From Tautonia marina (lineage in GTDB: Bacteria; Planctomycetota; Planctomycetia; Isosphaerales; Isosphaeraceae): a stretch of 64,000 bases of DNA. The stretch covers positions 85,603-149,602 of the forward strand of contig NZ_WEZF01000019.1 in NCBI RefSeq assembly GCF_009177065.1, written 5' to 3'. Shown here piece after piece: positions 8,705-17,224 of the stretch. Every line of letters begins with the position of its first letter. The stretch's first letter is position 1. The position numbers were made by a program, and so were the translations under genes. Under the pieces are notes generated by a model. It saw only the letters and a program-made list of their open reading frames with translations, searched no databases and was not told where the DNA came from.

Positions 8705-9235
8705 ATGACCGCGCCCGACGGCATCAACCTCGACGCCTTCATCCGCAACATTCCCGATTTTCCCAAGCCGGGGATTCAGTTCAAGGACATCACGCCGCTG
8801 CTGGCCGATCCGGGAGCGTTCCGGGTGGCGATCGATCGGCTGACCGAACCGTTTTCGGGTCGGAAGATTGACGGCATTGCCGCGGCCGAGGCGCGGGGGT
8901 TTCTACTGGCGGCTCCGATGGCGCTGGCGCTGGGGGTCGGCCTGGTGCCGATTCGCAAGGCGGGCAAGCTGCCGTTCACGACCGTGCACGCCGAGTACGA
9001 CCTGGAGTACGGCACCGACCGGCTCGAAATGCACAGCGACGCCCTGGAGCCAGGCAAGCGCATTCTCGTGGTCGATGACGTGCTGGCGACGGGCGGAACC
9101 ATGAAAGCCTGCTGCGATCTGGTCCGCAACGCCGGGGCCGAGGTGGTGGCCTGCGCTTTCCTGATGGAGCTGGGCTTCCTCGGGGGCCGGTCGAAGCTGG
9201 AGCCGACGGAGATCGTCAGCGTGTTGAGCTATTGA
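8705..9235 (+). CDS. apt: Adenine phosphoribosyltransferase
   Basis: Apt salvages adenine by transferring it to PRPP to give AMP in the cytoplasm. The 176-residue product matches the family length and contains [20 protein letters not shown] at the N-terminus, [17 protein letters not shown] (substrate loop) and the PRPP-binding motif [14 protein letters not shown]. Downstream, [17 protein letters not shown] is the usual C-terminal end. It lies close behind the Mpo1-like gene and overlaps the convergent gene on the other strand by about 20 bases at its 3' end. Confidence 0.96.
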   Translation: MTAPDGINLDAFIRNIPDFPKPGIQFKDITPLLADPGAFRVAIDRLTEPFSGRKIDGIAAAEARGFLLAAPMALALGVGLVPIRKAGKLPFTTVHAEYDLEYGTDRLEMHSDALEPGKRILVVDDVLATGGTMKACCDLVRNAGAEVVACAFLMELGFLGGRSKLEPTEIVSVLSY

Positions 9236-10508
9236 CCTCGGTGGAGCCGGCCTCGCCCGGCTCACTGCCCGGCCTCGGGGGATTCCCGTGGGCCGGACCC
9301 TCCGGATGACTCCGCCCGGTGGTGGTCCTGGGGGTCGTCGGACGATTCGAGAGCCCGGCCGGAGCGTCCGGGGCGGTCCGAACGGCCTCGGTGCGCTCGT
9401 GGGTGCGCCCCTCGGTGCGCCCGTGGGTGCGCCTCTCGGGGAGCGAGGCGGGGGCAGGGGCGTCGTGGGGCATCCCGTGTTCGGAGAAGGGGTTGCGTCG
9501 ATCGCTTGCCGAAGAATCGGCCGTCGGCGGGGGTTCGTTTCGTGATTCCGGCGCGGGCGGCTCGGGGCGGCTCGTCGGGGGGACGTAGGCCGGGGTCTCG
9601 ACGCGCCGGGAGGCTGCCGACTCCATCAGCTTCGACTCTCGGGCGTTGGTCTTCGAGCGTTCGGAGCGCAGGCGGGTCAGCGCGGCGAGGCTGCGGTGAA
9701 AGTCGCGGGAGGCGTCGCGGCGGTAGCGGTGGCGTTGCTGCCCCTCCTTCGACGTGTCGATGAGGGCGGCGGCCTCGACGGCCCGTTCACGAGGGGCGTC
9801 GACCTCGTCCCAGACGACGGGGCGGAGCGTTTCGAGGTGAGCGATCGTGTCGAGCACACTCGCTCGGATGCGGGCGACGGCCTCGGGGTCGCCGATCGGG
9901 GGGGCGGAGAGGTTCCACGCCTTCGGAAAGGCGGTCAGGGCGTATTGCCAGAGCGAGGCGGCCAGACTCGTCGGGTCGGTCGGCGCGGCGGCCTTGTGGC
10001 CGAGCAGGTGCATTGCCTGGATTAGGTTGTCGCCGGTCCAGCCGGCCCCTCGGTCGATTTGTGCCAGCAGGTTTCGCCAGTGCCGCAGCATCCAATCGAT
10101 GCCGAAGGCCGATTCGAGCAGCTCGGCGGCGACCTGTTCCGGGTCGTTCGGCAGGTTCTGGGCCTTGCGCCGGATCGCGTGTCGCTGCGCCTCGCGCCAG
10201 TCGCGCACGGCGTCCCTGATCGCCGGCCCGAGCCGCGACTCCTCGGCCTCGACGCAGCGCAAATAGCGCACATATTCGATTGCTGCCGACGCGATCAGTG
10301 CCTCCTCCGGCGGCGTCTCGGGCATGGCCTTGACCGTCCACTGGTCAACGATGACCCGTAGCCGCTCGGCCTCCTCCTCGGAGAGCGGCCGTTTGGCGGT
10401 CAGGCCGTGGGTCGTGGCGTTGGCCGAGCTTGCGGCCTTGCCCTCCTCGGTCCGGGGTCCGGGTCGGGGATGGTCCTGGCTAGCGTTGTGATCGTGGTGC
10501 GTGCTCAT
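9216..10508 (-). CDS. Hypothetical protein with N-terminal 'GKAASSANATTHGL' motif
   Basis: The protein has 430 residues. Residues about 10-40 (GPRTEEGKAASSANATTHGL) match a motif that recurs in uncharacterised planctomycete and acidobacterial proteins of the type 'GPxTxxGKxxSSxNAxxHGL'. A largely helical middle (about 45-280) contains Trp/Arg-rich segments such as DWMLRHWRNLLAQ. The last 150 residues are Pro/Glu/Arg-rich and probably disordered. The tail includes RRTHGRTEGRTHERTEA, encoded by four 12-base tandem repeats. The start at 10508 is the first ATG before the motif. No function is known to me; paralogues are often numerous in one genome (family knowledge). It overlaps the 3' end of apt. 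Confidence 0.65.
   Translation of the reverse strand: MSTHHDHNASQDHPRPGPRTEEGKAASSANATTHGLTAKRPLSEEEAERLRVIVDQWTVKAMPETPPEEALIASAAIEYVRYLRCVEAEESRLGPAIRDAVRDWREAQRHAIRRKAQNLPNDPEQVAAELLESAFGIDWMLRHWRNLLAQIDRGAGWTGDNLIQAMHLLGHKAAAPTDPTSLAASLWQYALTAFPKAWNLSAPPIGDPEAVARIRASVLDTIAHLETLRPVVWDEVDAPRERAVEAAALIDTSKEGQQRHRYRRDASRDFHRSLAALTRLRSERSKTNARESKLMESAASRRVETPAYVPPTSRPEPPAPESRNEPPPTADSSASDRRNPFSEHGMPHDAPAPASLPERRTHGRTEGRTHERTEAVRTAPDAPAGLSNRPTTPRTTTGRSHPEGPAHGNPPRPGSEPGEAGSTEVNSSTR
9390..9437. repeat. Four tandem 12-bp units
   Basis: Four imperfect 12-base units (consensus GGTGCGCCCSTS) lie head to tail within the coding region of the hypothetical protein and encode its repeating Arg-Thr-His/Glu-Gly/Arg tail. 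Odd and even units resemble each other more closely, suggesting a doubled 24-base unit. Confidence 0.8.
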
Positions 10509-10875
10509 GGGGGATCGCCTCTCGGGAGCGGGGGCATGGCGTGATTCGGGCGGTGGACGGTCGTGTGCTTGGACGATGATCGGCCGTATCCTGATATCAT
10601 CGTGGCGACGGGCGGGTTTAAGCACTTTTTCCGGCGCGCGGGCCGGATCGGCCCACGAAGTTGCCCGAGGGGCTTCCTCCGTGCCCTTTGTGAACCCGAT
10701 CGGCTTCGGTGCTGGCTGCTTGGTGTTCGTCCGTGTTTCAGCGTGAATGTGCTTGCCGCGCCGAAAGAATGGCGAGAGAATCGGCTGAGCGGATAGGGTT
10801 CTGTGGACGAATAGGCGTGTTTGGAAGCGGAAGTTCGTCCGTCTACGACGTCTTCGGCGGCTTCGGGAGGCGACG
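10509..10875. other. Intergenic region, divergent genes
   Basis: This 367-base stretch lies between divergent genes. I see no convincing gene, hairpin or standard promoter. A short open frame on the plus strand (10563-10796) has no ribosome site and no recognisable family. Confidence 0.5.
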
Positions 10876-11394
10876 GTGAGATCGGTTTTCATCTTCCTCC
10901 GGGACACGAGTGAGGCAGAAGTCGCGACGTACCTCGATCGAGCGTACCCTGCCCAGTGGGAGCCGTGGCTGGTGAACTCGGCCGGTGATCCCTGTCTGTA
11001 CGTCAATTTCTATCGCGACGCATCCAGGGAATTCGATTCGGAGGATTGGTCGGATCTGGTCCAACGGTTTGGTGGCGAGCCGGCGGTCGTGGTCATGGCC
11101 GATGTATCAGGTAGACATCCGGGCGACGAACAAGTCTTCGATTTCGTGACCGACCTCCTGAGCCGCTTCAGCGGGTCCGCGCAGGATGACTATACGGAGC
11201 ACCTGTGGTCCCTCGACGAGTTGCGGGCCGGGTTTCAGGTCTTGGGGCATCCGTTCTTCGACTATATTGGCTGGCATGCCCAATCCCAGGCGGACTGGGG
11301 GTGGCCCCGGTTGCTCGCCAACCGGGGCGGCGCAGCCGCAAGAGGCGACGGGAGGCCGCACCGAGACCGCTCGTCGCTCCGCGACCCCGGTTGA
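10876..11394 (+). CDS. Orphan protein with a REP-derived C-terminus
   Basis: The product has 172 residues from a GTG start (MRSVFIFLRDTSEAEVATYL). Residues 1-139 look like a normal small globular acidic protein with several aromatic residues (EPWLVNSAGDPCLYVNFYRD). From about residue 143 the frame runs into REP palindrome 1, giving GWPRLLANRGGAAARGDGRP, and stops inside palindrome 2. The original 3' end was therefore probably replaced by insertion of the repeat. I do not recognise a family. It may be a surviving gene with an altered tail or a decaying remnant. Confidence 0.5.
   Translation: MRSVFIFLRDTSEAEVATYLDRAYPAQWEPWLVNSAGDPCLYVNFYRDASREFDSEDWSDLVQRFGGEPAVVVMADVSGRHPGDEQVFDFVTDLLSRFSGSAQDDYTEHLWSLDELRAGFQVLGHPFFDYIGWHAQSQADWGWPRLLANRGGAAARGDGRPHRDRSSLRDPG
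11304..11328 (+). repeat. REP palindrome 1 (forward)
   Basis: A 25-base imperfect palindrome GCCCCGGTTGCTCGCCAACC-GGGGC with flanks GTG (left) and GGCGCAGCCGCAAGAGGC (right). Its core is shared with five other copies around the transposase gene. Confidence 0.85.
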
Positions 11395-11408
11395 CGAGCA
11401 ACCGGGGC
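11385..11408 (-). repeat. REP palindrome 2 (inverted)
   Basis: The core CCCCGGTTGACGAGCAACCG-GGGC is the reverse complement form of copy 1, with the GGCCACCC flank on the right. It is preceded by TCGCTCCGCGA and followed by CGCAGCCGCAAGAGGCG. Confidence 0.85.
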
Positions 11409-11477
11409 CACCCGCGCAGCCGCAAGAGGCGTGAGGGAACGCCCGAGGTCTCATTGTGGCCTCGCGTCGCTTCGCGA

Positions 11478-11501
11478 CCCCGGTTGGCGAGCAACCGGGG
11501 C
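11478..11501 (-). repeat. REP palindrome 3 (inverted)
   Basis: Core CCCCGGTTGGCGAGCAACCG-GGGC, the exact reverse complement of the core of copies 1 and 4, preceded by GTCGCTTCGCGA as in copy 2. Confidence 0.85.
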
Positions 11502-11551
11502 TACCCGCCCGAGGTGGATTCCCAGGAATGTTCAAAAAGCATGTGTGGGTG

Positions 11552-11576
11552 GCCCCGGTTGCTCGCCAACCGGGGC
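11552..11576 (+). repeat. REP palindrome 4 (forward)
   Basis: Identical to copy 1 over the 25-base core and almost identical in the right flank (GGCGGAGCCGCAAGAGGC). It lies 36 bases beyond the 3' end of the transposase gene. Confidence 0.85.
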
Positions 11577-11612
11577 GGCGGAGCCGCAAGAGGCAGGCAC
11601 CTGTCGGTAAGG

Positions 11613-12125
11613 CTACTCCACCCAGCCAATCGGGACGCCGACCGATCGCCCTTGTTCATACCAGCGGGCCGAACTCCAGGGCCAGTCCACGGGACGCTCG
11701 ACCAGGCCCGCGCGCACGGGGTTGAGGTGGATGTATTTCAGCTTTTCCTCCAGCTTCGCCCGTGAATGGACCGCGAAGGCGTAGTATTTGGGTTGCCAGA
11801 AGCGATCGCCGTGGCCAATCTCCTTGAAATACGCCGCGTCCATGTCCCGATACCACGAACGAATGCGGAAGCTGGACTGCCGTTTCCACTCGTGCATGAA
11901 CGCGCTGAGCTGATGCGTCCGGGGGAGCCAGATCAAGGCATGCACGTGGTCGGGCATGACCACGAAGCCGACGCAGGTTGCACCTTGCCGCGTCAGTTGC
12001 CCGTTCAGGACTCCCAGCACGATCCTCCTGGGATGGTCGTGGTCGAGCAGTCGACGCCGGTGGTCGCAGGAAAAGGTGATGAAGTGGACGTAGCGTTCCT
12101 CGTCCGCAATGGGTCGATTCGACAT
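11613..12125 (-). CDS. REP-associated tyrosine transposase (RAYT, Y1/HUH, IS200-like)
   Basis: The protein has 170 residues and starts [20 protein letters not shown]. It has the HUH motif in [15 protein letters not shown] (His-x-His), and [14 protein letters not shown] with the probable catalytic Tyr. These are the marks of the Y1 transposase domain in REP-associated transposases, which cut and rejoin single-stranded REP hairpins and are usually domesticated single-copy genes. A longer N-terminal frame would read through REP-like sequence, so I took the ATG at 12125. The gene is bracketed by REP palindromes at 11304-11576 and 12233-12338, which supports the assignment strongly. Confidence 0.9.
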   Translation of the reverse strand: MSNRPIADEERYVHFITFSCDHRRRLLDHDHPRRIVLGVLNGQLTRQGATCVGFVVMPDHVHALIWLPRTHQLSAFMHEWKRQSSFRIRSWYRDMDAAYFKEIGHGDRFWQPKYYAFAVHSRAKLEEKLKYIHLNPVRAGLVERPVDWPWSSARWYEQGRSVGVPIGWVE

Positions 12126-12232
12126 GTCTCCAATTTGATCTCTGCCGGGCCGTTGAGCAACCGGTTTTCCAAAAAGCCTCCTTTCGTTCAATGATCTCAA
12201 CATTGCACGGCAGCCGAGACTCTCGCTGCGCC

Positions 12233-12257
12233 GCCCCAGTTGCTCGCAAACCGGGGG
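12233..12257 (+). repeat. REP palindrome 5 (degenerate, forward)
   Basis: GCCCCAGTTGCTCGCAAACC-GGGGG differs from copy 1 at a few positions (CCAG for CCGG, AAA for CAA). It lies 107 bases upstream of the transposase start, followed by a GACGCGGAGCGACGAG flank. Confidence 0.7.
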
Positions 12258-12314
12258 ACGCGGAGCGACGAGAGATCCCAAAGTCAGGCTGGGTCAGCCT
12301 CTAGCGGCTGCGCC

Positions 12315-12338
12315 GCCCCGGTTGCAAGCAACCGGGGC
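12315..12338 (-). repeat. REP palindrome 6 (inverted, variant loop)
   Basis: GCCCCGGTTGCAAGCAACCG-GGGC has the usual stem but a CAAG centre, and the GGCCACCC flank of copies 2 and 3. It ends 38 bases before the bamA stop. Confidence 0.8.
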
Positions 12339-12376
12339 CACCCACGGGGAGGGGAGAAGGAAGGCCGGATAAAGGA

Positions 12377-15352
12377 TCAATAGAAGGCACCGATGAAGAA
12401 GGTGAAGATGCGTTCGCGGTCGTCGGGGCCCTTGACGACGGGGAAGGCGATGTCGAAGGCGAGGGGGAGGGGGCCGAGGGCGGGCATGGTGACGCGGAGG
12501 CCGGTGCCGACGGAGACGCGGTAGTCGGAAATGCTGTAGCCGTTCTCGACGGTGCCGGTGTCGGAGAAGACGACCATCTGGAACTGGTCGTTGGCGGTGA
12601 GCGGGAACTGGTACTCGATCGAGCCGAGCAGGCTCATGGTGCCGCCGACGTTCTGGCCGAGGACGTAAGGGCCGACGCCGCGATAGGCGAAGCCGCGAAG
12701 GCTGCGGAAGTCGCCGGCATAGAAGCGTTCGTAGAGCGGGGTGTCGGGGCCGGAGATGCCGAAGAAGCCTCGCATGCTGAGGATATGTTTGCCCGTCATG
12801 TCCGGGCGCTGCCAGACGGTGAAGTGCTGGCGGCCTTCAACCGTAAACTTCGGGAAGGTGAAGGTGCCAAACCCCTGTTCGTAGGCGAATTCGAGGTACG
12901 AGCCGTTGGTGGGCAGGAACGGGTCGTTGCGGTTGTCGAAGTGGAGGCTGGGACGGAGGGTGGTGAGGAAGGTGTTGCCGGAGACGGCGTAGAACTCGGC
13001 CGGGGCGGGGGTCTGGAAACCGGAGACATTTACGTTTTCGGCACGGACGGCGAAGTCGGCGTAGGTCTGGGTGCCGAACTGCTTGCCGAGCGCGAAGCGG
13101 CCGCCGGCGCGTTGTTCGAAGAAGTCGGGATAAAAGCGTGAGAAGGCGTAACCGGAGGTATTGAGACCGATGCGTTGATTGAACAGGTCGGGCTCGCGGA
13201 AGCTGACGACGGCGCGGTTGATCTGGGTGCCGGGGGAGAGTTCGAGGCGGAATTCCTGGCCGGCCCCGCGGAAGGCCTGGCCGTTGAGCAGTTCTCGGAA
13301 CGAGCGGGGGACGTTGAACAGGTCGAAGTTGCGCTCGTGGACGATGAAGTTGCCGCTGAGGCCGCCGAAGCTGGTGGCCCCGAAACCCAGCAAAATGCGC
13401 CCGGTGGGGGCTTCCTGGACCTCGACATCCAGGTCGGCGAACGACCGGCCCGAGCCGCGGGGCTCGGCCTGGGTGGCGATGTCGGCGAAGGAACGGTTCG
13501 GGAACGGCTCCTGGCGGTCGGGGCCGACGTCGGAGAAGTTCATGCCGGGCGTGGACGGAAAGGTGCCGGGCGGCGTTCCGTCGGACGGAGGCATCGGTCG
13601 GCCGCCGAGGCCGGGCGGCAGCGGCTCGACGAGCGGGGGCACGTCGATCGGCGGCAGGGCGTCGGGGGATGGCTCGAAGGCGCCTCCGGAGCCGAAGGGA
13701 GCAACGGCCGCGGGGCCATCACCGGGGGCGAGGGGCTCGATGTCGATGGGGGGGATCGGCGGCAGATCGGGCACCCCGCCGGGGGGGCCGAGGTCGTCGA
13801 CCTCCTGGAACCGAGCGCGCTGGACGGAGGGATCGGCCTCCGGCGTTTGGGGAGCGGGCTGGTAGTGGACAAGAGGGACGGGAGCGTTGTCGCCGGCCGG
13901 TTGAACCTGGGCGAGCTGGAGCGGTTCGTCGGGGGTCTGGAAGCGGGCCTGGCGGACGATCTCGTCGAGGTCGGGCAGGGCGACCTCGCCGTAGGGGGCG
14001 TCGGGGCCTCGGCGATTGGAGATCGCCATCTTGATCGGCTCGCCCTGTTGGGGGTCGGTGACGAAGAAGTTCAGGTTGGCCAGGCGCTTCTGGGCGGTTT
14101 CCATGCGGCGGCCGTCGAGCGGCTCGCCGGGTAAAAGACCGGCGGCGGCCAGCTCGCGGAGGATAACCTTCGCCCGGGTGCGTTCGTTCCCCTTGATGTT
14201 GATGGCGCCGAGGAGGTAGCGGTCCCCCTCGTTGATGGTGTAGACGAGATCGACGACGCCGGGGGTATCGGTGAAGCGGGGTTCGGGAACAATATCGACA
14301 TCAATGCAGCCGATGGCGGTGTAGCGCTCGGTGAGGGTGATCATGTCGCGCTGGCGGAGGTTGTCGCGGAAGGGCTGGCCGGAGTGGAGGACCAGGCCTT
14401 CGCGCAGTTCCTCCTCGGCGATGAGTTCCTGGCCTTCAAAGCGGATTTCGCGGACGGAGTACTCGGGGCCTTCGGAGATGACGAAGCTGAGGCGAAGGTC
14501 GCCGACGCGGCTGCCATGGCGGGTGACGGGGGTGCACTGGCATTCGAAGTAGCCGATGGCCTGGTAGGCCTCGACGATTCGGCGGGCGTCTTCCTCGGGG
14601 CCTTCGGCGTTGTAGCCGGGGCCGAGGAAGCCGAGGATCGGGGGCTTGGACTGGATCTTGGTCTTGAGGGTGGCGTCGGAGAAGACGGTGTTCCCCTCGA
14701 AGTCGACGGCGCCGACCTTGAACTTCGGCCCTTCGAAGATCTCGAAGACAACGCGCTTGTCGCCGGCCTCGGCCCCTTCGAGCAGGCGGACCTCGGCCTG
14801 GAGGTAGCCTTTTTCCTCGTAGAGGCGGCGGATCTGGGCGACGGCGGAGCGGGCGCGGATGCCGTCGGCGCGGGCGCCGGCCTTCAGGCCGGTGGCTTCC
14901 TCAAGGTTTTTCTGGCTGATGGCCCAGCGGCCGCGGAACTCGACGGCGTCGAGGACGGGCATTTCCTCGACCTTGTAGAGGAGGATGATGCCGCCGCGGT
15001 CGGAGTCTTCGAGGAAGGTGGCGCGGACGTGGGAGAACCACTGGGTATTTTTGAGCGAGCGGAAGTCGCTCTCGACCGTGTCGGGATCGAGGGGCCGGCC
15101 GGCCCGCGTCAGGAGCTTGGCCCGGATGCGAGACTCGGAGACGGACTCGTTGCCCTCGATGCGGATCTCGGTGACGAGCCGGCCGTAGGGGCCGTCGGCA
15201 TCGGCGCCGAGAGCGACGAAACAGACCCCGAAGGCGAGGGCCGCGATCGTCGGCCGCGCGAGACGGCGGGACCGCGACGGCTCGCCGACGAGCGGATCGG
15301 GTCGGTCTGCCGTCCGAGGGGGGTGCGGTCGATAACGATGGCTTGCGCTCAT
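12377..15352 (-). CDS. bamA: Outer membrane protein assembly factor BamA with a Pro-rich linker
   Basis: BamA inserts beta-barrel proteins into the outer membrane. The 991-residue product has a basic N-terminus and a hydrophobic signal segment (residues about 33-50, TIAALAFGVCFVALGA). About five POTRA domains follow (about 58-455; examples VTEIRIEGNESVSESRI and LGAINIKGNERTRAKVI). Then comes a linker of about 170 residues very rich in Pro, Gly and Asp (about 470-630), and a C-terminal 16-strand-type barrel (about 640-991). The barrel holds FRSLRGFAYRGVGPYVLG, the RGF loop of the Omp85 family, and ends in an aromatic residue (FFIGAFY). E. coli BamA is about 810 residues and has no such linker. 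I started at the ATG at 15352. It is the last gene of the long minus-strand run and sits next to REP sequence. Confidence 0.92.
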   Translation of the reverse strand: MSASHRYRPHPPRTADRPDPLVGEPSRSRRLARPTIAALAFGVCFVALGADADGPYGRLVTEIRIEGNESVSESRIRAKLLTRAGRPLDPDTVESDFRSLKNTQWFSHVRATFLEDSDRGGIILLYKVEEMPVLDAVEFRGRWAISQKNLEEATGLKAGARADGIRARSAVAQIRRLYEEKGYLQAEVRLLEGAEAGDKRVVFEIFEGPKFKVGAVDFEGNTVFSDATLKTKIQSKPPILGFLGPGYNAEGPEEDARRIVEAYQAIGYFECQCTPVTRHGSRVGDLRLSFVISEGPEYSVREIRFEGQELIAEEELREGLVLHSGQPFRDNLRQRDMITLTERYTAIGCIDVDIVPEPRFTDTPGVVDLVYTINEGDRYLLGAINIKGNERTRAKVILRELAAAGLLPGEPLDGRRMETAQKRLANLNFFVTDPQQGEPIKMAISNRRGPDAPYGEVALPDLDEIVRQARFQTPDEPLQLAQVQPAGDNAPVPLVHYQPAPQTPEADPSVQRARFQEVDDLGPPGGVPDLPPIPPIDIEPLAPGDGPAAVAPFGSGGAFEPSPDALPPIDVPPLVEPLPPGLGGRPMPPSDGTPPGTFPSTPGMNFSDVGPDRQEPFPNRSFADIATQAEPRGSGRSFADLDVEVQEAPTGRILLGFGATSFGGLSGNFIVHERNFDLFNVPRSFRELLNGQAFRGAGQEFRLELSPGTQINRAVVSFREPDLFNQRIGLNTSGYAFSRFYPDFFEQRAGGRFALGKQFGTQTYADFAVRAENVNVSGFQTPAPAEFYAVSGNTFLTTLRPSLHFDNRNDPFLPTNGSYLEFAYEQGFGTFTFPKFTVEGRQHFTVWQRPDMTGKHILSMRGFFGISGPDTPLYERFYAGDFRSLRGFAYRGVGPYVLGQNVGGTMSLLGSIEYQFPLTANDQFQMVVFSDTGTVENGYSISDYRVSVGTGLRVTMPALGPLPLAFDIAFPVVKGPDDRERIFTFFIGAFY

Positions 15353-15848
15353 GGGCTCTCGATCCCGAGCGATCCGAAGGCAAGGGGCCGATCCGAAAGG
15401 GGGATCGGCTGATGCCGTCGGCCTGGTTCTGCCGATGGGACGATGGACCGAGACGCGACGCAAGACGAGGGAGGGTGATCTCCCCCAAGGCATCAAAAAG
15501 ACGTGATCGCAGCAGATGTGACGAGCGTCGAGACCCGATCGCTCCGCAAGACCGTTCCCGTCCGTGGGACGACCCGAGCGGTCTGTGTCTTCGAGGCGGA
15601 CTTGTACCGCGATTCAGGAGAGTTGGCAAGGTCGGAACCGAGGCCGGGAAGGCTTCAATCGGTTCGTCTGGGTCTTGCCGGATGCCTCGAACCGGGGCGA
15701 AGACCGCCTCCGTCAACGAAACGGACCCCGAAGCCGGGGAAGTTCCCGGGCCTCGGGGTCGTTTCGATGAGCAGACCGCATCTCGGAGCATTCGGCCCGG
15801 AAAGGGAGCGGATGAGGGCCCACTCCCTGCCGATCGGCCGCGATCAAC
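15353..15848. other. Intergenic region between DUF1559 gene and bamA
   Basis: These 496 bases hold the hairpin at 15724-15760 near the DUF1559 end and presumably the bamA promoter. I found no standard promoter pattern and no credible gene. Confidence 0.5.
15724..15760 (-). terminator. Hairpin downstream of the DUF1559 gene
   Basis: A GC-rich stem (GACCCCGAAGCC pairing with GGCCTCGGGGTC with one mismatch, further extended inward) lies 88 bases after the stop of the DUF1559 gene. On the minus strand it is followed by GTTTCGTT-like sequence, so it is a probable intrinsic terminator. Confidence 0.6.
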
Positions 15849-17078
15849 TTACTGGGCGATGTCGCTCTGGTTGACCGGGAGCTGCTTGAACGGGGTGTCC
15901 ATGTACTCGCCGGCGGGGGTCATGACCTTTGCCCAGACGGTGCCGTCGATGGTGTCGGAGATGATCTTGGTCGAGCCGTCGCACATGACGGCGATGATCA
16001 CACCCGGGTGCAGGCTGTTGGGGAAGGGGTAACCGCCTTCGATGCCAACGACACGGCCGCCGTTAAGGTTTTCGCGGGTGTTCTTGTTGTTGGCGAGGGC
16101 CCAGCCGGGGCCGTCGACGAACTTGCCGGCGCCGCCGGCTCGGGGGGCGAGCTGGCCGTCGGTGCAGTTGCTTGAGCCGGTGCCGCCGGTGCAAACGTCG
16201 TCAGAGGCCATGAAGGCGACGAAGTTCGGGTGGGCGCTGGCCCAGTTGGTCACCACCGGGCTGCCGCTGGCCTGGGCGTAGGGGCTGGTGGTCGAGGCAC
16301 CGGCGAGGGTGTTCTCGGTGAGCATGACGGTGGTGCTGGAGCCGTCGGTGATGGCGGCGACGGTGGTCTTGTGGTCCCAGGGCTTGTTCCCCTGGATGCT
16401 GCCCGGCCAGAAGACGCCGGTGCGCTTGGCGTTGTTGCGGGCGGTCTGGGGATCGGCGCCGAAGAGGACGGAATGGCCGGTGGTCGGGGGGGTGTTCTGG
16501 CCGTTCCAGCCGCTGCCGCTCCACCACCAGCGATTGAAGCCGGAGTTGACGACGTAGGAGAGGTTCCCCTGGTCCTGGATGATCGTGTCGTCGTTCGGGC
16601 AGGTCAGGATGCCGATGTCGGTGGCGGAGACGGTGAGATTGTTGGTCGTCGTCCCCGCGATGCTGAAGTAGACCTGGTTGCGGTTGAAATCGTTGTAGAG
16701 GGCCTGGTTGTCGATGTAGGGGAGGATCTCGACGACCCAGCTATGCAAGGGGCCGAGGTCGTGCTCCGGGTTGGCCGGAGTGGCGCCGGCCAGCTGGAAG
16801 CTCATGTCGCCGGCCTCGTAGGCCGCGGCGAGCGGGGCGGCCGCGGTGACATCGGGCTCTCCCCAAACGACGGAGTTGGGGAAGGTGTTCTTGGCGTTGA
16901 AGTAGCCGATCAGGCCGAGGCCGATGTTCTTCTGGTTGTTCATGCACTGCGTGCGACGGCCGGCCTCGCGAGCGGCGTTGACGGCCGGCAAGAGCAGGCC
17001 GACGAGGACGCCGATGATGGCGATAACCACCAGCAGCTCGATCAGGGTGAAGCCGGGACGACGGTGACGGATCGACAT
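15849..17078 (-). CDS. DUF1559 (H-X9-DG) pseudopilin-like protein
   Basis: The protein has 409 residues. The N-terminus [20 protein letters not shown] is a class III prepilin signal with Gly before Phe and the conserved Glu at +5. Downstream, [20 protein letters not shown] is the standard start of the DUF1559 domain, and the C-terminal signature [13 protein letters not shown] gives the H-X9-DG motif. These proteins occur in tens to hundreds of copies in planctomycetes and are assumed to be exported pseudopilins or surface proteins of unknown role. GAGGGA precedes the ATG at 17078, and a candidate promoter lies at 17125-17154. Being directly behind the pseudopilin cluster suggests export by that machine (inference). 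Confidence 0.93.
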   Translation of the reverse strand: MSIRHRRPGFTLIELLVVIAIIGVLVGLLLPAVNAAREAGRRTQCMNNQKNIGLGLIGYFNAKNTFPNSVVWGEPDVTAAAPLAAAYEAGDMSFQLAGATPANPEHDLGPLHSWVVEILPYIDNQALYNDFNRNQVYFSIAGTTTNNLTVSATDIGILTCPNDDTIIQDQGNLSYVVNSGFNRWWWSGSGWNGQNTPPTTGHSVLFGADPQTARNNAKRTGVFWPGSIQGNKPWDHKTTVAAITDGSSTTVMLTENTLAGASTTSPYAQASGSPVVTNWASAHPNFVAFMASDDVCTGGTGSSNCTDGQLAPRAGGAGKFVDGPGWALANNKNTRENLNGGRVVGIEGGYPFPNSLHPGVIIAVMCDGSTKIISDTIDGTVWAKVMTPAGEYMDTPFKQLPVNQSDIAQ

Positions 17079-17124
17079 GACGGTTTCCCTCACTCCGAGA
17101 TGGGTCGACGGGACGTGTCTTACA

Positions 17125-17154
17125 AGTGTATCGGCCAGGGGCACCTCGGGACAA
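17125..17154 (-). promoter_or_regulatory. Candidate sigma70-type promoter of the DUF1559 gene
   Basis: On the minus strand TTGTCC (-35) and TACACT (-10) are separated by 18 bases, about 46 bases upstream of the DUF1559 start. Both hexamers are 4/6 matches, so this is only moderately supported. Confidence 0.4.
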
Positions 17155-17224
17155 GGCAATCAACGCTGATTGGTGGTGTCCCGAGGCGTCCGGCCCACGA
17201 CAAACGCAACGGAAGGTCGGCCGA

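Noticed and set aside
11304..12338. REP repeats considered as a CRISPR array
   Set aside because: Spacing is irregular, the units alternate in orientation, and a Y1 transposase lies between them; no Cas genes are present.
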